A DNA stretch of 39,188 nt from Bacteroidota bacterium (GTDB taxonomy: Bacteria > Bacteroidota > Bacteroidia > Bacteroidales > UBA10428), in the NCBI GenBank assembly GCA_003252385.1, contig QKEH01000151.1:1-39188 (forward strand), in the 5' to 3' direction. The notes below the pieces were generated by a model that had not been told where the DNA came from, made no database searches, and saw only the letters and a program-made list of their open reading frames with translations. Positions 17,384 to 24,537 of this stretch are shown piece by piece. The position numbers and the translations under genes are program-made. Position 1 is the first letter of the stretch. Each line of letters starts with the position of its first letter.

Positions 17384-18100
17384 ATGCTACTGGTCGCCCA
17401 CATAGCCTCTTTGGGAATCACCCCGGCCGAAGCTACTGCCATACTTTTATCGATAAAGGTGGCCGTGCTCAGCACCGTGATTGCTTTTCCCATAACGCTG
17501 TGCATCGGCTGGCTGCTGGCTCGTAAAGATTTTGTAGGCAAATCGCTGGCCGAGGGGATCCTGCACCTGCCCCTGGTAATGCCGCCGGTTACCACCGGCT
17601 ACCTGCTCATGCTATTTTTTGGCACCCGTGGTCTGGTGGGTGGCTGGCTGTTCGAAACCTTTGGCATCCGGCTGGCTTTTAACCAAAGCGCTGCCGTGTT
17701 GGCTGCCATTGTGGTTTCGTTCCCCCTAATGACCCGCTCCATACGCACTTCCATGGAAATGATCGACCCGGCTATGGAAGCGGCATCAAACACCCTGGGC
17801 GTTTCGCCTTTCATGACCTTCTTCCGGGTAAGCCTGCCCCTGGCGCTTCCCGGAGTAATCAGCGGTCTGGTACTGGGCTTTGCAAGAGCCCTGGGCGAAT
17901 TCGGAGCCACCATTACCTTTGCCGGCAACATCGAGGGCGAAACCCGAACCATACCCATGGCTGTATATGCCTACATGCAAACTCCGGGTAAGGAAAAGGC
18001 CACGCTGCGCCTGGTACTGATTTCCGTAATCATTTCGCTGGCCGCCATGATTCTTGCCGAGTATCTGAATAAAAAAGCCAATCGCAAAAAACCCCGATGA
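17384..18100 (+). CDS. modB: Molybdate ABC transporter permease
   Basis: 238 residues, about five to six membrane helices. The first helices (ILLSIKVAVLSTVIAFPITLCIGWLLA) and the EAA loop (EAASNTLGVSPFMTFFRVSLPLALPG) are typical; the loop contacts ModC. ALGEFGATITFAGNIEGETRTIPMAVY is the ModB/CysT hallmark. Its last 4 nt overlap the ATG of modC (ATGA), so the two are translationally coupled. Confidence 0.93.
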   Translation: MLLVAHIASLGITPAEATAILLSIKVAVLSTVIAFPITLCIGWLLARKDFVGKSLAEGILHLPLVMPPVTTGYLLMLFFGTRGLVGGWLFETFGIRLAFNQSAAVLAAIVVSFPLMTRSIRTSMEMIDPAMEAASNTLGVSPFMTFFRVSLPLALPGVISGLVLGFARALGEFGATITFAGNIEGETRTIPMAVYAYMQTPGKEKATLRLVLISVIISLAAMILAEYLNKKANRKKPR

Positions 18101-19182
18101 ATTACGTTAAACTTGATACCGAACTGCACCGCGAAGGTTTTTCCTTTCGGGCCAACCTGAAAATCGAAAGTCGGGTAACCGGCATTTTCGGCCCTTCGGG
18201 TTCCGGTAAAACTACGTTTATGCACTTGCTGGCCGGTTTGCAAAAACCCGATAAGGGCACTATCGAAATTTGCAACGAACAATTTGTCAACTCCGATACC
18301 CGAACTTTTATTCCGGCTCACCGTCGGGGTGTGGGCTATGTATTTCAGGAGGGGCGGCTGTTCCCCCACCTAAATGTAATTCAAAACCTGAGGTACGGAT
18401 GGAAGAAAAATACCCACAGCAAAGCGTACTTTGACGAAATTATCGACCTGCTCGAACTGCGCGACCTGCTCCATAGCCACCCTGCACAGCTTTCCGGTGG
18501 CCAGAAACAACGTGTAGCCATTGGCCGGGCTCTGATGAGCAATGCCCGGCTCCTGTTGCTCGACGAGCCTTTTACCGCTCTCGATGTCAGCCTAAAGAAA
18601 CAGGTGATCGGCCTCCTTAACCGTATGATCAGGCACCTGAACATTCCGGTAATTATCGTCAGCCACGACCTGAAGGATCTGCTTATGCTCACCCAGCAAA
18701 TTATTCTAATTAAGAACGGTGTTCCGGAAGCCCCCGCCTCTTACCTGGAGCTGATTAACAATCGGAAGCTGCTGAATTTTAACGGTTGGGTAACCAACTA
18801 CTACAACATCATCGATGGTACTATCCGGAAAAACCTTCCGGAGAAAGGCATTACCCAGGTCAACACCGGAACGGGTGGCCCTATCCTGCATATCGAATGC
18901 GATGCGTGCATTTTTGAGGTGAACGATCCGGTAAAAATCTCCATCCGTGGAGCCGATGTGGCTCTTTCGCTGGCGCCCTTTAAAGATATATCCATCCAAA
19001 ATCAGTTGCCGGGCACGATCGAGAGCGTATTTCAACATCGCAGCCACCTGGTATGTATTGTCAATTGCGGAATTCGCATCATTTCCCGCATTACCATCGA
19101 CTCAGGCGCGAACCTTAAACTGGAAGCCGGTAAACCGGTCTACTGCCTCATCAAGTCGCTGGCCATTGAAACCTACCTGTAG
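18097..19182 (+). CDS. modC: Molybdate ABC transporter ATP-binding protein
   Basis: 361 residues. Walker A GPSGSGKTT (32-40), signature LSGGQKQRVAIGRAL, Walker B RLLLLDEPFTAL and the switch His in VSHDL are all present. The region from about residue 290 to the end is a TOBE/molybdopterin-binding type domain (VKISIRGADVALS, LPGTIESVF, VYCLIKSLAIE), where oxyanion binding can inhibit transport. Coupled to modB; last gene of the nif/mod island. Confidence 0.93.
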   Translation: MNYVKLDTELHREGFSFRANLKIESRVTGIFGPSGSGKTTFMHLLAGLQKPDKGTIEICNEQFVNSDTRTFIPAHRRGVGYVFQEGRLFPHLNVIQNLRYGWKKNTHSKAYFDEIIDLLELRDLLHSHPAQLSGGQKQRVAIGRALMSNARLLLLDEPFTALDVSLKKQVIGLLNRMIRHLNIPVIIVSHDLKDLLMLTQQIILIKNGVPEAPASYLELINNRKLLNFNGWVTNYYNIIDGTIRKNLPEKGITQVNTGTGGPILHIECDACIFEVNDPVKISIRGADVALSLAPFKDISIQNQLPGTIESVFQHRSHLVCIVNCGIRIISRITIDSGANLKLEAGKPVYCLIKSLAIETYL

Positions 19183-19242
19183 CAAGGTTGTGGTGTTATT
19201 ACTGCCCATACGGCCAAATATAGGATCGCGGTAACTGCGCAC

Positions 19243-19262
19243 AAGCTCTTTAAAGAGCTTTT
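19243..19262 (+). terminator. Palindrome after modC, possible terminator
   Basis: AAGCTCTTTAAAGAGCTT (19243-19260) is a perfect 18-nt palindrome followed by TT. It can fold as a 6-bp stem with a TTTAAA loop, 60 nt after the modC stop. It is a moderate candidate because the U-tract is short. Confidence 0.5.
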
Positions 19263-19419
19263 AAAAGTCCTTGATTGTGTAGTTTCCTTTCAAAAAACAT
19301 TTCCTTTGTGTTGTTCTTGTAATCCTGACTTACCCTGAAGGTGTGGGGACAGCAGAACTGCCCGTGCACGTCAATACTGCATGGTTGATTTGAAATGAAT
19401 GGCACCTGATCGACTAACG

Positions 19420-20253
19420 ATGAAAAAACAACGAAAAGTAATCCTGCTAACTACCCTCTTCCTGGTTTTATCGATTGGCCTGTACCATTCCTTCCGTGGA
19501 CGCTTGCATCCATTCTGCCCCTGGGTGATTGGTTTTGACAAGCTGGAAACCAGGAAGGCGGTATTGTATTACCATGCTGACTGCTCAACGATCTCCTGCC
19601 TTCTAACTATCGACAGCCTGATTAACACGGTGGAAAAAACACACGAATTATCTTTTAAAAGAAAGGTTGAAGTTGTAGTAAGTGCCGACCGGAAGGAACA
19701 CGAACGCTATTCAGGATCCTCGGGAACCTTTATCACACAACCTCTCAAAGGCCGGATTTATCTGCCCTATTTGGAGGAGTACTTTGCCGCGAAAGTTCAA
19801 CCGTTACATACTTACCTGCAGCATGAACTTTCCCATTCGCTGATTTATCAGAACATTTCCATTTCCAGATTATGGGGATACCCGCTTTGGTTTTTGGAAG
19901 GCCTGGCAACCTATTCGGCCGATATGGCCGGCGTAGAAGGTTATCCCTCAAAAGACACCGTTTGGGCAAGAATATCCGAAGGCTGCTTTATTCATCCCAA
20001 CGACTGGGGGCGTTTTGGAATGCCGGTTTTGGGTGCTTCAGTAAAGCAATATCCTTATCCGGATACCTACTATTTTGCCTACTCCGAGTTTAGTTGCATG
20101 GTGGATGATTTAGTCAGAAAGTATGGGAAAGAAAAAATGATAAAACTACTCCATGCATCCATTCGTTCTGAGCCGTTTAAGAGTGCTTTCAGCACAATTT
20201 ATACCATACAATTTGAGGATTATCTAAGCGGATTTCATAAACCACCCGCTTAG
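19420..20253 (+). CDS. Membrane-anchored gluzincin-type metallopeptidase, putative
   Basis: 277 residues from the ATG at 19420 (MKKQRKVILLTTLFLV); the ATG at 19399 would add seven polar residues before the hydrophobic segment. Residues 7-22 are a membrane anchor or signal peptide. The zinc motif HELSH (135-139) is followed 20 residues later by WFLEGLATY (Glu160), the arrangement of gluzincin peptidases such as the peptidase-MA-like family. HPNDWGRFG and YFAYSEFSCMVDDLVRKYG further on are also seen in that family. Substrate unknown. It stands alone between the mod operon and the sigma factor; its stop codon lies inside the hairpin that follows. Confidence 0.7.
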   Translation: MKKQRKVILLTTLFLVLSIGLYHSFRGRLHPFCPWVIGFDKLETRKAVLYYHADCSTISCLLTIDSLINTVEKTHELSFKRKVEVVVSADRKEHERYSGSSGTFITQPLKGRIYLPYLEEYFAAKVQPLHTYLQHELSHSLIYQNISISRLWGYPLWFLEGLATYSADMAGVEGYPSKDTVWARISEGCFIHPNDWGRFGMPVLGASVKQYPYPDTYYFAYSEFSCMVDDLVRKYGKEKMIKLLHASIRSEPFKSAFSTIYTIQFEDYLSGFHKPPA

Positions 20254-20265
20254 CGGGCGGTTTAT
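20237..20265 (+). terminator. Terminator hairpin overlapping the metallopeptidase stop codon
   Basis: ATAAACCACCCGCT (20237-20250) pairs with AGCGGGCGGTTTAT (20252-20265) with a single mismatch, enclosing the stop codon. The tight loop means the central pairs open in practice. It can serve transcripts from both sides. Confidence 0.65.
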
Positions 20266-20609
20266 GCGGCTGTAAAGGCTTCTTATTTTCAAACTGATCG
20301 TTATGGTTCTCTGGCTACATCCAACAATGGCCTCCGTCCCCGTCTTTAAGTCCAATGTTTTACCCCAATAACTCTAAATCCATGGATGATATCCTTTAGC
20401 CAGGGCGATGAGGTGCCCATCAGGAAGCTCATGAGCCCGAGCTTTTCTTCGGTGGTGGCTCTTTGTGAGTAATCGGAGTAGCCCTTCTGCTTCCCAAACT
20501 TACTTTTGTGGTATTTTTAAGGCCAGGCAGTGAGGCTCCTCTTATGGCTGCTCCTATACCATCAGCCGGAGATTTGGATCTGAATGTTGAACTCAAGAAA
20601 TGACAGAAC
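20266..20609. other. 344-nt gap; possible decayed coding fragment on minus strand and a promoter
   Basis: On the minus strand 20346-20516 one frame without an ATG reads 56 codons (KYHKSKFGKQKGYSDYSQ, later EEKLGLMSFLMGTSSPWLKD) and ends in TAA. This looks like a C-terminal remnant of a lost gene, but I cannot name the family. The plus-strand motif TACTTTTG at 20501-20508 fits the Bacteroidota -7 box for the sigma factor downstream. Confidence 0.3.
20501..20508 (+). promoter_or_regulatory. Bacteroidota-type -7 promoter motif upstream of ECF sigma gene
   Basis: TACTTTTG matches the TAnnTTTG consensus, 101 nt before the ATG at 20610. No TTTG is found at the ideal -33 distance, so confidence is limited. 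Confidence 0.4.
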
Positions 20610-21377
20610 ATGGGTATTGAAAACGAAAAATCACTCGAATCCATCATAAGATCGGATTATGAAAAATTGTATGCCTACACATTCCGAATGGTGGGCAATC
20701 ATGAGGACACGGAAGATGTTTTACAAAATTCATTTATAAAAGCCTATAAAGGAATCCATAATTTCAGAGGCGATTCATCGTTGCAAACGTGGCTGTATCG
20801 CATTATTATCCATGAAAGCTACCGGAATTTTCAACGAATTAAAAAGCTGCCCGTAGCGTTAATTACGGAAAATCTGGGAATCAACGAGACACAATTCTTC
20901 GAAAGTTTGGATTACGAGCCACGTATCGATGATGAATTGGTTATGGAAGATCTAAGGGAAAAATGTTTGACGGCCTTTATGAAATGTATCCCAAAAAACC
21001 AACGTGTATGTTTTTTGTTAAAAACCTGTCTCGAGTTGAGTCATGAAGAAATTGCAGCGGTAATGGAAATTTCGGTGAGCAACGTTAAGGTAACGCTCTT
21101 CAGAGCACGTCAAAAGCTGCAGGAACTTTTTGCTATGCGCTGCAGTCTGATCAATCCGGACAAGCCCTGCAAATGCCACCTATGGATCCGATATATGAAG
21201 GAAAACAACCGCCCATTGCCTAACGGCTACAAACAGATAAAATCGGAAAAACTACGCAGCCGGCATTTTAAAAATATGAATGCCCTGCATAAAATTGATT
21301 ATCTGTATTCGGTTCAGGCAGCTATTACCCGGGAAGAGTTTTTTGACAGGCTGAAGAAACTGCATAATGTGTTGTAG
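20610..21377 (+). CDS. ECF-type RNA polymerase sigma factor with Cys-rich C-terminal extension
   Basis: 255 residues. Region 2 (about 12-80) has the DTEDVLQNSFIKAYKGIHNFRG and TWLYRIIIHESYRNF segments that bind core polymerase and the -10 element. Region 4 (about 115-175) has the helix-turn-helix LSHEEIAAVMEISVSNVKVTLFRARQKL. After it, CSLINPDKPCKCHLW (Cys178, Cys187, Cys189, His190) is a possible metal or redox site, and a 60-residue helical tail follows. Typical ECF factors end near residue 180, so the tail is extra and may sense a signal. No anti-sigma gene lies next to it; the next gene is a DUF3795 protein on the same strand. Confidence 0.85.
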   Translation: MGIENEKSLESIIRSDYEKLYAYTFRMVGNHEDTEDVLQNSFIKAYKGIHNFRGDSSLQTWLYRIIIHESYRNFQRIKKLPVALITENLGINETQFFESLDYEPRIDDELVMEDLREKCLTAFMKCIPKNQRVCFLLKTCLELSHEEIAAVMEISVSNVKVTLFRARQKLQELFAMRCSLINPDKPCKCHLWIRYMKENNRPLPNGYKQIKSEKLRSRHFKNMNALHKIDYLYSVQAAITREEFFDRLKKLHNVL

Positions 21378-21486
21378 ACCTTTTATTTGAGTTACATTTA
21401 GTTGGTGTTCATACAGAAACGGATTTAGAATTGGATTACTCCGGCTCTGATTTTTAAGGCCCTCGCGCAAGAACTCTGTAACCTTT

Positions 21487-21509
21487 CCTTTAGGGTTCGG
21501 GTCTAAAGG
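21487..21509 (+). other. Small stem-loop in the DUF3795 leader
   Basis: CCTTTAG (21487-21493) pairs with CTAAAGG (21503-21509), ending 16 nt before the ribosome-binding site at 21525. Too short for a firm call; it might influence translation. Confidence 0.3.
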
Positions 21510-21537
21510 CTTTAACTTAAAAATGGAGGTCTGTTCT

Positions 21538-21969
21538 ATGAACCATCAAATTGTTAGCCCTTGTGGTATCGATTGTTTTAACTGCGAAGTGTATAAAGAA
21601 AATGTAACGGACGAACTGCAAACCCGTGTTTCAGCCTCAACCAACGTACCCAAACATCTCATTACGTGCGAGGGTTGCATCGATGGTAATATCTGCGTAT
21701 TTCTGAAATTGCGCGGACAAAGCTGTAAAACGCTTAATTGTGCGGAGAGTAAAGGAGTTCGATATTGTTATGAATGCAACGATTTTCCCTGTTCTCATTT
21801 AATGCCACTTGCCGACGGGGCAAACCGCTTTCCACAAAATATTAAACTGTACAACCTGTGCCTGATGAAAAAACTGGGTATTGAGGAATGGAAAAAGCAA
21901 GCCGCTTCCATCCGGAAAATCTACTTTACAAAACCGATAGCCATTGGCGAAGGTGGATGTAGCAAATAA
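21538..21969 (+). CDS. DUF3795 family Cys-rich protein
   Basis: 143 residues. The start is decided by GGAGG at 21525-21529, 8 nt before the ATG at 21538; an ATG at 21523 would overlap that ribosome site. The Cys pattern CGIDCFNCEVY, CEGCIDGNICVFLKLRG, CKTLNCAESKGVRYCYECNDFPCSHL is the DUF3795 signature, likely binding zinc or an Fe-S cluster. The family is common in anaerobes and often lies near sigma or stress genes; biochemical role unknown. It follows the ECF sigma gene by 160 nt and is followed by a clear terminator. Confidence 0.8.
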   Translation: MNHQIVSPCGIDCFNCEVYKENVTDELQTRVSASTNVPKHLITCEGCIDGNICVFLKLRGQSCKTLNCAESKGVRYCYECNDFPCSHLMPLADGANRFPQNIKLYNLCLMKKLGIEEWKKQAASIRKIYFTKPIAIGEGGCSK

Positions 21970-21979
21970 ATAATTTGCA

Positions 21980-22014
21980 CGGTTTTAACAGCATACAGCT
22001 GTTAAAACCGTTTT
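21980..22014 (+). terminator. Rho-independent terminator after DUF3795 gene
   Basis: CGGTTTTAACAGC (21980-21992) pairs perfectly with 21998-22010 around a 5-nt loop, followed by TTTT. Confidence 0.85.
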
Positions 22015-22039
22015 ATGGAACAATGCATCGATAAAACTG

Positions 22040-22203
22040 CCATGGCGCAAGTGTTGTACTTGTGCCACTGCGCCGTATTTGTAAGAGTGCCTATATGTAG
22101 GATGCGAGCCGCAAGTACAAATTCAGAATCCAGGATGCAATTTACTTTGTAAGCTATGCAACCGTAACCGGATTGATGTTTTTACCCGGTTGAGGCCGGA
22201 TTT
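22040..22203 (+). repeat. 164-bp direct repeat, left copy
   Basis: This is 164 bp long with no gaps against the copy at 24077-24240 (9 mismatches counted by eye, about 94% identity). It begins with a GGCGCAAGTG...CACTGCGCC palindrome of the REP type. It ends 48 nt from the 3' end of the ankyrin gene. Confidence 0.9.
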
Positions 22204-22250
22204 TACTCGTCCAGTTGTGATATTTTTAGGTTATAGTTTTTCATCAGATT

Positions 22251-23924
22251 TTAATTTTTTAAAAGTTTTATCAGGTCTTTGTTGTTTTTCTTTTTTGCAA
22301 TATCTAAAGGTGTTTCTTTATAATAATTTTGAATATTCTTATCGGCTCCTTTGTCGATTAGTATTGTAACTAACTCGGAGTAATTATTTTCAACAGCCAA
22401 ATGAAGCGGTGTATTATCGAATTTATCCTTAATATTTACGTTTGCATTTTTATCAATTAACATGTTTACATAGCTTAATTTGTTTTTATATACGGCCTCA
22501 TGTAAAGGAGCACGTCCACGATCATCGGCACAATCGACATTAGGGCATTTGCCTAAGGCATATTTAAAAAACTCATCAGTGCAATTCATACTTATAATGT
22601 AATTAAGAAAAGGCTCCGGGAGTGAGCTGAACCTTTTTACACAAATATCAGCTCCGTTATCAATTAAATACTTTATCGGTTCATAATTGTTATCCTCGCG
22701 AGGATAAGCAAAGTAAGCCGGCACCCCCAGGCAATACTCGTTGATAACCAGTCCGGCACCGTTGTTAACTAAAAATTCGATTAAGGGCAGGTAACGAGCC
22801 TCACAAACCCGGTGAAATGATTCGTTGGGCGCACCATTGTTTCTATAAAATTGTATTACAGCCCCTTTGCTTTGCAGAAACTTAATTGTTTCTAAGCATT
22901 GTTTTTTATTATCAACCGTACTTTCCGAATTTAAAGCCAACATGGCTGAAATAACGGGCGCATCGCCAAAAATTTCATCTTTGACATTTACATTAATATT
23001 GTTTTTAACCAACAAATCCATTATAGGTATATCCCATTTTTTTGCAGCCATGTGTAAGAACGAATATCCCCTTACCAATACATCCATCGGAAAATGTTTT
23101 TTTATAAAGAACGAAACAATTTCAACTTTTCCATTGTCTATGGCTGTTTCTACAATATCAATGTAATTGGCTTTAAATATTGGGGTTAAGTATGGGTAAC
23201 ATGCTTCAAGTTGTGCAATATTTTCCTCTTTTACATAATCGTAAACAATTTGTACAAGAATATCGGCTATTTTCTTTTCAATAACTGTATGTGCTTTATA
23301 ATCAACAGTATCATATCTTCCAATAAAATCTGAAATTGCAAGGTACAGCGGATTTATACCCAATTTATTTTCACCAACGGATATGTAAAACAGCAATTCA
23401 TTTTTATGCTCGTTTTTTTCTAAATTCCAAAATGGTTTTGGGGTATTTGTACTTTTTGCTTTTGACTGATTTTTTGATGCTTCGAAAATTATCATATCAT
23501 AAAATTTGTATGCATCCTTTTCAAATGAGGCAGCTAAATCGTACTTACCCATCATAAATGTTGCACGAGCCCAATTGTTGAGCAACTCAGCGTCTTTTAG
23601 CATAACATCATAGTATGCACTACTTAACGTGTCAATATTTAAAAATGCTTTTATTGCCGAATCTCTTTTTTCATGATTCAACAGTATTAAACCAACTGTT
23701 GCCCCATCAATAGTTGTTTTATCGGTTATTCCACTATTAATTTCCGATTTACTTAGTTCGTGTAAAAGCGATACTTTTTTAAATATTTCCTCGTCGGTAT
23801 GAAATGAGCAAAAATCAATATTTGATTTTAAATTTTCGTAATCATAAGTATTTGATTGAGCAAATATTTCATTGCTTTGGCAAAAGGAAATAATTAAACA
23901 TAATGATATAAATAATGTTTTCAT
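22251..23924 (-). CDS. Secreted ankyrin-repeat protein
   Basis: 557 residues, minus strand. I start at the ATG at 23922-23924, because MKTLFISLCLIISFCQ is a clear signal peptide (cleavage near IFAQ); the frame is open 16 codons further upstream without a signal peptide. The N-terminal 270 residues are helical and unrecognised. The C-terminal half has ankyrin repeats: GRAPLHEAVYKNKLSYVNML, NTPLHLAVENNYSELV and ETPLDIAKKKNNKDLIKLL are the clearest, and looser repeats reach back to about residue 270. Ankyrin stacks mediate protein-protein contact. The gene is far richer in A+T than its neighbours and is bracketed by direct repeats, suggesting it was acquired as a unit. Role unknown. Confidence 0.75.
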   Translation of the reverse strand: MKTLFISLCLIISFCQSNEIFAQSNTYDYENLKSNIDFCSFHTDEEIFKKVSLLHELSKSEINSGITDKTTIDGATVGLILLNHEKRDSAIKAFLNIDTLSSAYYDVMLKDAELLNNWARATFMMGKYDLAASFEKDAYKFYDMIIFEASKNQSKAKSTNTPKPFWNLEKNEHKNELLFYISVGENKLGINPLYLAISDFIGRYDTVDYKAHTVIEKKIADILVQIVYDYVKEENIAQLEACYPYLTPIFKANYIDIVETAIDNGKVEIVSFFIKKHFPMDVLVRGYSFLHMAAKKWDIPIMDLLVKNNINVNVKDEIFGDAPVISAMLALNSESTVDNKKQCLETIKFLQSKGAVIQFYRNNGAPNESFHRVCEARYLPLIEFLVNNGAGLVINEYCLGVPAYFAYPREDNNYEPIKYLIDNGADICVKRFSSLPEPFLNYIISMNCTDEFFKYALGKCPNVDCADDRGRAPLHEAVYKNKLSYVNMLIDKNANVNIKDKFDNTPLHLAVENNYSELVTILIDKGADKNIQNYYKETPLDIAKKKNNKDLIKLLKN

Positions 23925-24537
23925 TTTGTAGATTAATTCAAATTTGTGAATACTCCGAATTATTTGCACCACAGCCTTTTTCCCTGTTTAAAATAAACGG
24001 TATTGTACGCTCGAAAATAAGCGGTATTTTACTAATTACCAAAACAGTAAATAAATTGTCATATGATATCTTCCTCCCATGGCGCAAGTGTTGTACTTGT
24101 GCCACTGCGCCGTATTTGCAAGAGTGCCTATATGTAGGATGTGAGCCGCAAATACAAATTTAGAACCCAGGATGCAATTTGCTTTGTAAGCTATGCAACC
24201 GTAACCGGATTGATATTTTTACACGGTTAAGGCCGGATTTGGTATCCGTCCACTAGCGTAAAGGACTACGCCGATGAATAAGGATTAATTTTAGTTTCTT
24301 TGCCTGGCTGGAATTTATGAAGAGGCACAAGTGCGACGCTCGCGCCATGTGGGGAATTGTAACGGAAAAATTTAGGATCAGCCCCGGGAAAACTAGGACA
24401 ACACTTAAAACTTTACCCCGATGCCATTCCCATAATCCGTAAAAAATACGATCTTCATTCCCTCTGTTTTGTGCCGGCAAGTGCCGGATTCCGGCTGACA
24501 CCCACTGCATTTAACCAGGAAGTAACGATACATAAGG
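23925..24537. other. 613-nt gap with repeats, no gene
   Basis: Holds the right 164-bp repeat (24077-24240) and a short inverted REP-like fragment at about 24324-24351 (GGCACAAGTGCGACGCTCGC, complementary in type to the repeat's first 30 bp). No convincing promoter motif was found for the beta-helix gene that follows. Confidence 0.6.
24077..24240 (+). repeat. 164-bp direct repeat, right copy
   Basis: Same orientation and length as the left copy (22040-22203), nine substitutions and no indel. It starts 153 nt upstream of the ankyrin gene's start codon. Confidence 0.9.

Noticed and set aside
22251-23924. Ankyrin gene as part of an anti-phage defence system
   Set aside because: The product has a signal peptide, so it is exported, and no nuclease, NTPase or other defence partner lies beside it.
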